Shown in pieces: positions 15,561-23,954 of a stretch of 43,625 nucleotides of DNA. The position numbers and the translations under genes were made by a program. The stretch comes from Enterobacter mori LMG 25706. Lineage in GTDB: Bacteria > Pseudomonadota > Gammaproteobacteria > Enterobacterales > Enterobacteriaceae. Positions within the stretch are counted from its first letter, which is position 1; every line of letters starts with the position of its first letter. The notes beneath the pieces are model-generated. The model was given only the letters and a program-made list of their open reading frames with translations, searched no databases and was not told the DNA's origin. The stretch is from NCBI RefSeq assembly GCF_000211415.1, contig NZ_GL890778.1, positions 219,068 to 262,692 on the forward strand, in the 5' to 3' direction.

Positions 15561-16331
15561 ATGCAGCCTGACCTGCTCGATTTACACGTTTTACATCAGT
15601 TCCGAACCCGTTCCCCGCTCACGCACTGTATGACCAACGATGTTGTACAGACCTTCACGGCCAACGTGTTGCTGGCTCTCGGTGCATCGCCAGCGATGGT
15701 GATTGAGGCCGAAGAGGCCGAGCAGTTTGCTGAAATCGCCGATGCGCTGCTGATTAACGTTGGCACGCTGACCGCACCGCGCGCCCAGTCGATGCGTCGG
15801 GCGATTGAACGCGCGGTGGCGGCGGGTAAGCCCTGGACGCTCGACCCGGTTGCCGTTGGCGCGCTCGCGTTCCGCACCCGCTTTTGCCATCAAATTCTCT
15901 CCCTTAAACCAGCCGCGATCCGCGGTAACGCCTCTGAAATCCTTGCCCTTGCAGGGATGAGCGCGGGCGGGCGCGGCGTTGATACCACCGACACAGCAGC
16001 CAGCGCGGTACCTGCCGCGCAGGCTTTGGCGCGTCAGACAAATGCAATTGTTGTGGTCACGGGAGAAGTGGATTACATCACCGATGGACAGCGCACGCGC
16101 ACCGTAACGGGCGGTGACCCGCTTATGACACGCGTGGTGGGCACCGGGTGTGCGCTCTCGGCTGTCGCGGCGGCGAGCTGCTCGCTGCCGGGTGATCGCC
16201 TGGATAACGTCGCTGCTGCCTGCGGATGGATGAAGCGAGCTGGCTCAATCGCTATTGCGCAGTCTCGTGGCCCGGGCAGTTTTGCCAGCGCGTTTCTGGA
16301 TGCGCTCTACACGCTGGAGGAGCAGGCATGA
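15561..16331 (+). CDS. thiM: Hydroxyethylthiazole kinase
   Basis: Phosphorylates 4-methyl-5-(2-hydroxyethyl)thiazole with ATP (EC 2.7.1.50) for thiamine salvage. It is 256 residues, slightly shorter than K-12 ThiM as recalled. Recognised by [29 protein letters not shown] (residues 18-46, read in parts), [15 protein letters not shown] and the C-terminal kinase site [10 protein letters not shown], whose Cys197 stands beside the catalytic region. ATG lies seven bases after AGGAG. Controlled by the TPP riboswitch; its stop overlaps the thiD start (ATGA). Confidence 0.96.
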   Translation: MQPDLLDLHVLHQFRTRSPLTHCMTNDVVQTFTANVLLALGASPAMVIEAEEAEQFAEIADALLINVGTLTAPRAQSMRRAIERAVAAGKPWTLDPVAVGALAFRTRFCHQILSLKPAAIRGNASEILALAGMSAGGRGVDTTDTAASAVPAAQALARQTNAIVVVTGEVDYITDGQRTRTVTGGDPLMTRVVGTGCALSAVAAASCSLPGDRLDNVAAACGWMKRAGSIAIAQSRGPGSFASAFLDALYTLEEQA

Positions 16332-17128
16332 AGCGGATTAACGCTCTGACCATTGCCGGTACCGATCCCAGCGGCGGCGCGGGTATCCAGGCTGACCTGA
16401 AAACCTTCTCCGCGCTTGGCGCATACGGCTGTTCCGTCATTACCGCGCTGGTGGCGCAAAACACGCGCGGCGTGCAGTCGGTCTACCGTATCGAGCCGGA
16501 TTTTGTTGCCGCGCAGCTGGATTCGGTGTTCAGAGACGTGCGCATCGATACCACCAAGATCGGCATGCTGGCCGAAACGGACATTGTGGAAGCGGTGGCC
16601 GAACGGCTTAAGCGTTATCAGGTGCAAAACGTGGTGCTGGATACCGTCATGCTGGCGAAAAGTGGCGACCCGCTGCTCTCCGCCTCCGCCGTGGAGACGC
16701 TGCGCACAAAGCTGCTGCCGCAGGTGGCGCTGATCACGCCCAATCTGCCGGAAGCCGCCGCGCTGTTGGGTGCCCCGCACGCGCAAAACGAACGTGAAAT
16801 GAAAGCCCAGGGGAACGCGCTACTGGCGATGGGCTGCGGCGCGGTGCTGATGAAGGGCGGTCATCTTGATGATGCCGAAAGCCCGGACTGGCTCTTTACC
16901 CGCGACGGCGAAATGCGTTTTACCGCGCCGCGCGTGCAGACCAAAAACACCCACGGTACGGGCTGCACGCTCTCTGCCGCGCTTGCTGCGCTGCGTCCAC
17001 GGCATGACAGCTGGGCCGATACGGTGGGCGAAGCTAAAATCTGGCTCTCCGCGGCGCTGGCAAAAGCCGATACTCTGGAAGTCGGTCACGGTATTGGGCC
17101 GGTTCATCATTTTCATGCATGGTGGTAA
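16328..17128 (+). CDS. thiD: Hydroxymethylpyrimidine / phosphomethylpyrimidine kinase
   Basis: Performs two successive phosphorylations of 4-amino-5-hydroxymethyl-2-methylpyrimidine to HMP-PP, the pyrimidine half of thiamine. The 266-residue ribokinase-fold protein begins [20 protein letters not shown] and has [29 protein letters not shown] and the anion-hole/catalytic motif [13 protein letters not shown] use the ATG at 16328, which overlaps the thiM stop by four bases (ATGA). The open frame extends 34 codons further up into thiM, but that segment is not part of the family. The yegW regulator gene follows after 42 bases on the same strand; yegX, between them in K-12, is absent. Confidence 0.96.
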   Translation: MKRINALTIAGTDPSGGAGIQADLKTFSALGAYGCSVITALVAQNTRGVQSVYRIEPDFVAAQLDSVFRDVRIDTTKIGMLAETDIVEAVAERLKRYQVQNVVLDTVMLAKSGDPLLSASAVETLRTKLLPQVALITPNLPEAAALLGAPHAQNEREMKAQGNALLAMGCGAVLMKGGHLDDAESPDWLFTRDGEMRFTAPRVQTKNTHGTGCTLSAALAALRPRHDSWADTVGEAKIWLSAALAKADTLEVGHGIGPVHHFHAWW

Positions 17129-17170
17129 CCCAGTATACTGGCAGGAAACACCACGCCTGAGAAAACAGAG

Positions 17171-17917
17171 ATGGAACAAGCGCATACCCGGTTAATCGCT
17201 CAACTGAATGAACGGATCGCCGCGCCGGACAACACGCCGCTGTACCTGAAATTTGCCGAAACGGTAAAAAATGCGGTGCGAAGCGGCATGCTGGAGCACG
17301 GGAATATTTTGCCCGGCGAGCGCGATCTGAGCCAGTTAACCGGCGTGTCGCGCATTACCGTGCGTAAAGCGATGCAGGCGCTGGAGGAAGAGGGCGTGGT
17401 CACGCGCTCCCGTGGCTATGGCACGCAAATCAATAACATCTTCGAGTATTCGCTGAAAGAGGCGCGCGGGTTCTCTCAACAGGTGGTCCTGCGCGGTCAA
17501 AAACCCAATACGCTGTGGGTCAACAAGCGGGTGGTGAAGTGTCCCGAAGAGGTGGCGAACCATCTTTCAATTCCCCCCGAGAGCGAGGTTTTCCTGCTCA
17601 AGCGTATTCGCTACGTTGACGATGACGCCGTCTCGATTGAGGAGTCCTGGGTGCCGACGGGATTTATCCACGACCCTGATGCGATTGGCGTCTCGCTTTA
17701 CGATTACTTCCGCAGCCAGAATATCTTCCCGCAGCGTACCCGTTCGCGCGTAAGCGCCCGTATGCCGGACAGCGAATTTCAGGCGCACATTAAGATGGAC
17801 GAAAAAATACCGGTGCTGGTGATCAAGCAGGTTGCGCTTGACCAACAGCACCGGCCGATTGAGTACAGCATCAGCTACTGTCGCAGCGATCTATACGTCT
17901 TTGTGTGCGAGGAGTAA
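17171..17917 (+). CDS. yegW: GntR/HutC-family transcriptional regulator YegW
   Basis: 248-residue regulator. An N-terminal GntR winged helix-turn-helix (about residues 22-90, with GNILPGERDLSQLTGVSRITVRKAMQALEEEGVVTRSRGYGTQI read in parts) is followed by a UbiC/UTRA effector-binding domain ending SISYCRSDLYVFVCEE. The position beside yegV matches K-12. HutC-type proteins bind small ligands such as sugar phosphates, so control of the adjacent yegTUV operon is plausible but unproven. Its 3' end overlaps the convergent yegV end by 27 bases. Confidence 0.9.
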   Translation: MEQAHTRLIAQLNERIAAPDNTPLYLKFAETVKNAVRSGMLEHGNILPGERDLSQLTGVSRITVRKAMQALEEEGVVTRSRGYGTQINNIFEYSLKEARGFSQQVVLRGQKPNTLWVNKRVVKCPEEVANHLSIPPESEVFLLKRIRYVDDDAVSIEESWVPTGFIHDPDAIGVSLYDYFRSQNIFPQRTRSRVSARMPDSEFQAHIKMDEKIPVLVIKQVALDQQHRPIEYSISYCRSDLYVFVCEE

Positions 17918-18844
17918 TTCGTCGCGAGTCGGTGCGCAATCGCCGCCGCGGTGGCTGACCACCCAGGACGCCACGGCATTCCCCAGCAGAACTGCATCTG
18001 CCAGCGACCATCCCGCCGCCAGCCCGGCAAGCGTGCCGCCCGCGTGGCTGTCGCCTGCGCCAATGGTATCCACAACCGTCGCCGGAAATGCCGAAACGAC
18101 GCCCGAGACGTCACCTTCATACCACGCGGCACCGTCTTTATCATGGCGCACAATCAGCGCGGCACCGAAACGCTGCTGCCACTGCGTGCCGAGGGTTTCC
18201 ACTTCAACACCCAGTCTTTCTGCGGCAAGCTCCGCCTCCTGGCGATTGAGCGACACAATTGGTCTGCAGGCCATAATCCGCGCCATCAGCGCATCGGGGA
18301 TATCCGCGATGCGGGGACCGAAATCGATAAATGCCGTCACGTCCTGCAACCCCTCCAGCCAGCGTGTCAGCAGCTCGCCGCTCGGTGAGGCCAACTGATA
18401 GCCGGATAAATAGACCAGGCTGTTTTGCGGAACGTGAAGCGCATCCAGCCAACGCTGCTGCCACTGGTTCTCCACGCCGCTAAAGGACATAAAGGTGCGC
18501 TCGCCGTCTGGCTCCACCAGCGCCAGACACCAGCCGTTGTCACCCGTATCGGCTTCCACCGCGCTGTGCAGATCCTGCTTCGCCATGGCGTTGCGAATAA
18601 TATCCGCCCACACACCGTGGCCGACGGGCAGGGCATTTTGCGCCGCAATGCCGAGCCGTTTCAGGGCGATGGCGATATTGAGCGCGCAGCCGCCGATATT
18701 GACGCCCTGCTGTTTAAGCTCGATATCGCACCCGCGCCAGGGCAGGGCGTAAGCATCGGCGATGACGTCTATCACCGCCGCGCCCAGCACCGTCACCGGG
18801 CGCGTGGCGTGCAAGGTTTCAAGGCGTTGAGCCAAAGACGTCAT
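17891..18844 (-). CDS. yegV: PfkB-family sugar/nucleoside kinase YegV
   Basis: 317-residue ribokinase-like kinase; substrate not established. N-terminal TVLGAAVIDVIADAYALPWRGCDIE, the GGCALNIAIALKRLG motif of PfkB signature 1, and the C-terminal signature 2 VDTIGAGDSHAGGTLAGLAAG with the catalytic Asp in GAGD. It is the last gene of yegT-yegU-yegV, with four-base overlap to yegU. Together with a nucleoside-type transporter and an ADP-ribosylglycohydrolase-like enzyme, the operon looks like uptake, cleavage and phosphorylation of a nucleoside or ribosyl compound (inference). Confidence 0.9.
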   Translation of the reverse strand: MTSLAQRLETLHATRPVTVLGAAVIDVIADAYALPWRGCDIELKQQGVNIGGCALNIAIALKRLGIAAQNALPVGHGVWADIIRNAMAKQDLHSAVEADTGDNGWCLALVEPDGERTFMSFSGVENQWQQRWLDALHVPQNSLVYLSGYQLASPSGELLTRWLEGLQDVTAFIDFGPRIADIPDALMARIMACRPIVSLNRQEAELAAERLGVEVETLGTQWQQRFGAALIVRHDKDGAAWYEGDVSGVVSAFPATVVDTIGAGDSHAGGTLAGLAAGWSLADAVLLGNAVASWVVSHRGGDCAPTRDELLLAHKDV

Positions 18845-19845
18845 ATGCCCTCCCGTTGCTCCCGATAGTGCAGGAGTTTTTCGCAGTAGTGACCGAAATC
18901 GAGCTGGTTAACGGCGTCGAGTTCGGCCTTCAGCGTCGGGTCAATGGCCTGCACGCCGTGCAATGCGCCGCAGATTGCTGTGGCCATTGCGCCAATGGTG
19001 TCGGTATCGCCGCCCAGGTTGGCACATAAAATGGCGCAGCGGTTTGGGTCGGTTCCCGCCAGTTCGACCATCGCAATGGCCGCCGGAACGGATTCTATGG
19101 TGCTGGTCCCGGCACCCACGAGCTGATACACCTGCTCGCTGGCGGACTCAATCCCGTTGGCTTCTCGTACGGTTTTCAGCGCGAGTTCAATACGCGCCGC
19201 GAGTGACGCGCTGAAAGTGGTGGTTTTCGCCTCCTGCGCAAAGCGGGCGACCCCCGGCAGGGCATCAACGATGTTCTGCCAGCTTTCGCCGTCGACGGCG
19301 CGGGAAATCGCCCAGGCAATCACCACCGCACCGGCAATCGCGAGATCGGATTTATGGGTCGGGCTGGAGGCCAGCGCCACCTGCTCAACACAATGCTCCA
19401 GGCGCGTGGCCGGGAGCAGGCAGCCCAGCGGAGAGGCGCGCATCGCCGCCCCGTTGGTCACGCCGTTGTTTTCCAGTTCGCTCACCGGCTTGCCGTCGCG
19501 AATGGCGTTGAGGGCAATTTTCGAGGTGGGGCCGAGCACGTTCTTATTAAACGCGTCGAAATCCAGCGCCCAGCGAAGAATATGCTTGCCGATAACGTCC
19601 GCGTTAATCTGCCCGTTGCACTCGATAATCGCATCCGCCAGACAGAGCGCCATCGAGGTATCGTCGGTGAACTCTGCCTGGTTGAAATAGCAGGCTGCGT
19701 TATTCTCTGCCGGGCCGGGTAAGAAACGGTCGATCCAGCCGAAGTGCGCCTTGACGCGCTTTCTCGGCCACAGCTCCGACGGCATGCCCATCGCATCCCC
19801 TAACGCCTGCCCGTAAAGGGCACCGAGAACACGTTCTTGTTTCAT
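18841..19845 (-). CDS. yegU: ADP-ribosylglycohydrolase family protein YegU
   Basis: 334-residue member of the DraG/ARH fold, which cleaves N- or O-linked ADP-ribose or related glycosides using a binuclear Mg site. Visible family motifs: YGQALGDAMGMPSE at the N-terminus, FTDDTSMALCLADAI (first metal motif, about 58-72) and CANLGGDTDTIGAMATAICGA (second metal motif near 274-294). Overlaps yegV and yegT by four bases each (ATGA type), so the three are translated together. The natural substrate is not known to me. Confidence 0.92.
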   Translation of the reverse strand: MKQERVLGALYGQALGDAMGMPSELWPRKRVKAHFGWIDRFLPGPAENNAACYFNQAEFTDDTSMALCLADAIIECNGQINADVIGKHILRWALDFDAFNKNVLGPTSKIALNAIRDGKPVSELENNGVTNGAAMRASPLGCLLPATRLEHCVEQVALASSPTHKSDLAIAGAVVIAWAISRAVDGESWQNIVDALPGVARFAQEAKTTTFSASLAARIELALKTVREANGIESASEQVYQLVGAGTSTIESVPAAIAMVELAGTDPNRCAILCANLGGDTDTIGAMATAICGALHGVQAIDPTLKAELDAVNQLDFGHYCEKLLHYREQREGI

Positions 19846-21119
19846 TTAACTTCCCCTTGTGTCAGCGCGGTATCGCTATCAACCACCTCAATTGCGGTGA
19901 TCTCTTTATCCGATTCGCGGAAAAACAGCATAAACAGCACGGCAATCACGGCAATCATGATTGCACCAAATGTCCACATTCCGGCCCAGTTGAAGGTCAG
20001 CCCATTCACCGGCTCTTTGTAAGCGAACATTTTTTCCATCATCACGCCGCCCAGGCGGTAACCCAGCAGGCTACCAAAGCCCTGACAGCACAGCGTGATC
20101 AAGCCCTGCGCCGCGGTGCGCATGTGCGCTGGCGCTTTTTTGTCCACGTAGATGTACGCGGTCACGTAATAGAAGTCGTAGCTTACGCCGTGCAACAAAA
20201 TGCCGAGGAACAGCAGGGCGTAGGTGAAGTACTGTTCCGCACCGCCGTAAACAAAGAAGCCGTAGCGGATGGCAGCGGTAATAAGCCCCAGCAGCAAGAC
20301 CTTCTTAATACCAAAGCGTTTGGTAAAGAACGGCAGCGCCAGCATAAAGAAGATTTCGGAGAACTGGCCCAGCGTCATCCAGCCGGTGGCGTTTTTCATG
20401 CCGACTTCGGTGAGATAGCCGTTGGCGAAAATGTAGTAGAAGGCCAGCGGCATGGCGAACAGGAACGAGCAGAAGAAGAACACCAGGAAGTTTCTGTCGC
20501 GCAGCAGGATCAGCGCGTCCAGCCCGAGCATCACCTTAAAGTCCAGCTTGCCGGTGCTCTTCGGCGGCGTATTCGGCAGGAACAGGGCAAAGACGCCGAG
20601 CAGGGCGGAGCTGGCTGCGGTCATCAGCAGCGGGATATTGGTATCGGAAATGTCGCTATAGCCCATCATCTGCGGCAGGAACCCGCACGCCAGGCCTGAG
20701 GCGATCCAGCCGATGGTGCCCATCACGCGGATGCGCGGAAAGTCTGCCTCGACGTCATCCACGTTGGCAAAGGCGATGCTGTTGGTCAGCGCGATGGTCG
20801 GCATATAGGTCAGGGAGTAGGCCAGCAGCAGCGGGAAGAAGGTGCTGAACTGGGTTTGCTGTGCGGCGAAGTACATCAGAATCGCACCGGCGAACATCAG
20901 CACCGCCAGCACTTTCTGGGCGGCGAAGAAACGGTCCGTCAGCGAGCCGACCAGAATCGGTGAAAGGATTGCGGCAATCGCGGTACAGGCATAAGACCAG
21001 CCGATTTCCCCGGCGGTAAAACCGCTTTTGCTCAGCCAAAGCCACAGCGGCACAAACCAGGCGCCCCAGATAAACCATTCAACAAACATCATGAATGACA
21101 GTTGGACTTTCGTTTTCAT
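19842..21119 (-). CDS. yegT: Nucleoside:H+ symporter family (MFS) transporter YegT
   Basis: Inner-membrane transporter of the NHS family (relatives NupG and XapB), 425 residues and about 12 membrane segments. N-terminal MKTKVQLSFMMFVEWFIWGAWFVPLW and the YTTAYIYVDKKAP-like loop (here FYYVTAYIYVDKKAPAHMRTAAQG) are typical of the family. First gene of yegTUV, divergent from fbaB with a 251-base promoter region. Likely imports the substrate that YegU and YegV process; the substrate itself is unknown. Confidence 0.92.
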   Translation of the reverse strand: MKTKVQLSFMMFVEWFIWGAWFVPLWLWLSKSGFTAGEIGWSYACTAIAAILSPILVGSLTDRFFAAQKVLAVLMFAGAILMYFAAQQTQFSTFFPLLLAYSLTYMPTIALTNSIAFANVDDVEADFPRIRVMGTIGWIASGLACGFLPQMMGYSDISDTNIPLLMTAASSALLGVFALFLPNTPPKSTGKLDFKVMLGLDALILLRDRNFLVFFFCSFLFAMPLAFYYIFANGYLTEVGMKNATGWMTLGQFSEIFFMLALPFFTKRFGIKKVLLLGLITAAIRYGFFVYGGAEQYFTYALLFLGILLHGVSYDFYYVTAYIYVDKKAPAHMRTAAQGLITLCCQGFGSLLGYRLGGVMMEKMFAYKEPVNGLTFNWAGMWTFGAIMIAVIAVLFMLFFRESDKEITAIEVVDSDTALTQGEVK

Positions 21120-21370
21120 TTTTTAATCCTGCATGTCAGTGAGGGTACGCCTTTAACATACCACTTAATAATACCTTTTAAATACCTTTGAGGTGAATGT
21201 TTGATCAGTGTAACAAAATTGTTGTACATGAAACGAGCCAGCAGATTGTGCTTAAAAAAGTTGCAGACGGTGGAAAATCTGTTAAGTCGGTACCAGGCTT
21301 AGTCTGCCTGCAAAAATGTGGGTTTGGATCACACGCTCCGACTCGACGTCGGACTTACGGGAGCATCACT

Positions 21371-22423
21371 ATGACTGATATTGCGCAGTTGCTTGGCAAA
21401 GACGCCGACAGCCTCTTACAGCATCGTTGTATGACCATTCCAGCCGACCAGCTCTACCTGCCCGGCCACGACTACGTGGACCGCGTGATGGTGGACAACA
21501 ACCGTCCGCCTGCCGTGCTGCGAAACATGCAGACGCTCTATAACACCGGGCGACTGGGCGGCACCGGATATCTCTCTATTCTGCCGGTGGACCAGGGCGT
21601 TGAGCACTCTGCTGGTGCCTCCTTCGCGGCGAATCCGCTCTATTTCGATCCGAAGAACATTGTCGAACTGGCGATTGAGGCGGGCTGTAACTGCGTGGCA
21701 TCAACCTACGGCGTGCTGGCCTCCGTCTCGCGTCGCTATGCCCACCGCATTCCGTTCCTCGTCAAACTGAACCATAACGAAACCCTGAGCTACCCGACGG
21801 AATATGACCAGACCCTGTACGCCAGCGTGGAGCAGGCATTCAATATGGGGGCGGTGGCAGTGGGAGCGACCATTTACTTTGGCTCTGAACAGTCTCGTCG
21901 TCAGATTGAAGAGATCTCTGCCGCCTTCGAACGCGCGCACGAGCTGGGGATGGTGACGGTGCTATGGGCGTATCTGCGAAACAACGCGTTCAAAAAAGAC
22001 GGCGTGGACTACCACGTGTCAGCCGATCTGACCGGCCAGGCGAACCATCTGGCGGCGACCATCGGCGCGGATATCGTGAAGCAAAAAATGGCCGAGAACA
22101 ACGGCGGCTATAAGGCGGTGAACTTCGGCTATACCGATGATCGTGTTTACAGCAAACTGACCAGCGATAACCCGATCGATCTCGTGCGCTACCAGCTGGC
22201 GAACTGCTATATGGGCCGTGCAGGGCTGATCAACTCCGGCGGGGCGGCAGGCGGTGATACTGACCTGTCAGACGCGGTGCGTACGGCGGTGATCAACAAA
22301 CGCGCGGGCGGCATGGGGCTGATCCTGGGCCGTAAGGCGTTTAAGAAAACCATGGCCGACGGCGTGAAGCTGATTAATGCGGTTCAGGACGTCTATCTGG
22401 ACAGTAAAGTGACGATTGCTTAA
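21371..22423 (+). CDS. fbaB: Fructose-bisphosphate aldolase, class I (DhnA type)
   Basis: Schiff-base aldolase cleaving fructose 1,6-bisphosphate to dihydroxyacetone phosphate and glyceraldehyde 3-phosphate; in E. coli it is made mainly on gluconeogenic substrates. At 350 residues from [17 protein letters not shown] it equals the K-12 length. Markers: [26 protein letters not shown], and the Schiff-base Lys in [10 protein letters not shown], with SGGAAGG near the phosphate site. The ATG at 21371 follows GGGAG by seven bases. The frame stays open 58 codons upstream, but that part is not protein-like for the family. A 6-base stem (TCCGAC/GTCGGA, 21337-21353) stands in its leader. Confidence 0.95.
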   Translation: MTDIAQLLGKDADSLLQHRCMTIPADQLYLPGHDYVDRVMVDNNRPPAVLRNMQTLYNTGRLGGTGYLSILPVDQGVEHSAGASFAANPLYFDPKNIVELAIEAGCNCVASTYGVLASVSRRYAHRIPFLVKLNHNETLSYPTEYDQTLYASVEQAFNMGAVAVGATIYFGSEQSRRQIEEISAAFERAHELGMVTVLWAYLRNNAFKKDGVDYHVSADLTGQANHLAATIGADIVKQKMAENNGGYKAVNFGYTDDRVYSKLTSDNPIDLVRYQLANCYMGRAGLINSGGAAGGDTDLSDAVRTAVINKRAGGMGLILGRKAFKKTMADGVKLINAVQDVYLDSKVTIA

Positions 22424-22432
22424 GACATTATT

Positions 22433-22470
22433 TCTCCCTCTCCTTCCGGGAGAGGGCCGGGGTGAGGGCC
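22433..22470 (-). repeat. GC-rich dispersed intergenic repeat, copy B
   Basis: Starting ten bases after the fbaB stop, an 8-base stem (CCCTCTCC/GGAGAGGG) is followed by CCGGGGTGAGGGC. In reverse complement it aligns closely over its whole length with the repeat at 29137-29174. It may end fbaB transcription. Confidence 0.7.
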
Positions 22471-22490
22471 TCAGGCCACTCAGCCGCTAA

Positions 22491-22522
22491 TGCCGGGCGG
22501 CACGTTGTTTGCCCGGCCTACA
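22491..22522. repeat. REP (repetitive extragenic palindromic) element
   Basis: GCCGGGC (22492-22498) and GCCCGGC (22511-22517) form the stem, with flanking GGC and CTACA as in the Y/Z-type REP units of enterobacteria. Confidence 0.75.
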
Positions 22523-22627
22523 GCCTGAATCTGCTTTATATTTGAAATGCTATTTCATTTCTCCAGAACCCCTCTCCCGATCCACCTCACACTTCCCCCT
22601 TCTTTTGTGAAAACTGTCACTCCTTCC

Positions 22628-22641
22628 TGTGCATATGCACA
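22628..22641. promoter_or_regulatory. 14-base palindrome, candidate operator
   Basis: TGTGCATATGCACA is a perfect dyad 126 bases before the first gene of the catabolic/ABC operon. Perfect short dyads of this kind are typical of GntR- and LacI-type operators. No regulator gene adjoins the operon, so the binding protein is unknown. Confidence 0.45.
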
Positions 22642-22683
22642 AAAAATGGTCAGCGCTTAGCGGGATCTGTCTAAGGCAGGGGA

Positions 22684-22730
22684 CGAATTTTGCGCTTAAA
22701 GTTAGTTTCGAAACAGCTTTTCAAAATTCG
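22684..22730. repeat. Nested inverted repeat in the operon leader
   Basis: Outer arms CGAATTTTG (22684-22692) and CAAAATTCG (22722-22730) are perfectly complementary. Between them lies the 10-base palindrome GTTTCGAAAC (22705-22714), almost at the same centre. It could be a large operator or a leader-RNA hairpin, ending 36 bases before the start codon. Confidence 0.5.
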
Positions 22731-22766
22731 AATCGCGCTGAACCTCTGTCGTCTTAAGGACTGATA

Positions 22767-23921
22767 ATGAAAATTGAATCTGTAAACGTCACCGTCTTCC
22801 AGTACCCGACGCGTCGGGTTTCCGACGCTGCCGGGCATTCGCATCCGGGGCCTGAGAGCATGGCTAAAATGGCGATGCTTTCTATTACGGCAGACGATGG
22901 CACCAAAGGGTATTCCTTCGCGCCGCCGGAAGTGGTGCGCCCCTTTGTGGTCAACACCTTCTTTCGCAAGGTGCTGGTCGGCCAGGACGCGTTCTACCGC
23001 GAGCGCATCTGGCAGGATCTGGCGCACTGGCAGCGCGGTAGCGCGCATCAGTTGACCGAGCGCGCGCTGGGCTTCGTCGAACAGGCGCTGTGGGATCTGA
23101 TTGGCCGCAAGCTCAACATGCCGGTCTGGAAGCTGCTGGGCGGCTATCGCGACAAGGTCCCGGCCTACGGCAGCACCATGTGCGGTGACGATCTGCCGGG
23201 GGGGCTATCCACGCCGGACGAGTACGCCCGCTTTGCCGAGACGCTGGTGTCGCGCGGGTACAAGGCCATCAAGCTGCATACCTGGATGCCGCCGGTCTCC
23301 TTTGCCCCCAACCCGAAGATGGACGTCAAAGCCTGCGCCGCCGTGCGTGAAGCGGTTGGCCCGGATATCGATCTCATGATCGACGGCTACCACTGGTACA
23401 GCCGCACCGAGGCGCTGTACATCGGCAAGGAGCTTGAAAAACTCAACTTCGCCTGGTTCGAAGAGCCGATGGAGGAGGAGAGCATGGCCTCCTACGCCTG
23501 GCTGGCGGAAAACCTGTCGATCCCGATTATCGGCCCGGAAAGCCTGGGCGGAAAACACCACAGCCGCGCGGACTGGATCAAAGCCGGGGCGTGCGACATC
23601 CTGCGCGCGGGCGCCAACGGTGTGGGCGGCATCTCTCCGACGCTGAAGGTGGCTAACCTGGCGGAAGCCTTCGGGATGGATTGCGAAGTACACGGCAACG
23701 GCGCGGCGAGCCTGGCGGTGATTGGCGCCATTAAAAACTGCCGTTGGTACGAGCGCGGCCTGCTGCACCCGTTCCTCGACTACGACAAACCGGCGGCGTA
23801 CCTCAACAGCCTGGTCGACCCGATGGACGAGCACGGCATGGTCAGCCTGCCGAGCCGCCCGGGACTGGGCGAAGACATTACTTTTGCATATATCGAAGCC
23901 AATACCGTCAGCCACGACTGA
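22767..23921 (+). CDS. Mandelate racemase / enolase-superfamily enzyme, substrate unassigned
   Basis: 384-residue enzyme of the mandelate racemase subgroup, which abstracts the proton alpha to a carboxylate with Mg assistance; members are acid-sugar dehydratases, racemases, epimerases and cycloisomerases. The C-terminal barrel shows Lys169-x-His171 (YKAIKLHTW), metal ligands Asp206 (LMIDGYH), Glu232 (FEEP) and Glu258 (GPES), and the His-Asp dyad Asp277 (CDILRAG) and His309 (CEVHG). The K-x-H in place of K-x-K argues against dipeptide epimerase or mandelate racemase proper. It is probably cotranscribed with a Dpp/Opp-type importer 33 bases downstream, so it should act on the imported compound. 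AAGGA precedes the ATG at a good distance. Confidence 0.88.
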   Translation: MKIESVNVTVFQYPTRRVSDAAGHSHPGPESMAKMAMLSITADDGTKGYSFAPPEVVRPFVVNTFFRKVLVGQDAFYRERIWQDLAHWQRGSAHQLTERALGFVEQALWDLIGRKLNMPVWKLLGGYRDKVPAYGSTMCGDDLPGGLSTPDEYARFAETLVSRGYKAIKLHTWMPPVSFAPNPKMDVKACAAVREAVGPDIDLMIDGYHWYSRTEALYIGKELEKLNFAWFEEPMEEESMASYAWLAENLSIPIIGPESLGGKHHSRADWIKAGACDILRAGANGVGGISPTLKVANLAEAFGMDCEVHGNGAASLAVIGAIKNCRWYERGLLHPFLDYDKPAAYLNSLVDPMDEHGMVSLPSRPGLGEDITFAYIEANTVSHD

Positions 23922-23954
23922 CAGATAAAAACGTACCCTACAGGCGATATATAC

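Larger units (their letters stand above)
22424..22766. other. Intergenic region between fbaB and the enolase-superfamily gene
   Basis: About 340 bases without a gene. Left part: REP-like repeats after fbaB (22433-22522). Right part: the leader of the enolase-superfamily/ABC operon with a 14-base palindrome (22628-22641) and a nested inverted repeat (22684-22730). Confidence 0.7.

Noticed and set aside
16226..16327. 34-codon extension of thiD into thiM
   Set aside because: The ThiD fold begins at [11 protein letters not shown] and the ATGA overlap with thiM is typical.
21197..21370. 58-codon N-terminal extension of fbaB
   Set aside because: Upstream in-frame region lacks family similarity, and the ATG at 21371 has a proper ribosome site and gives the standard 350 residues.
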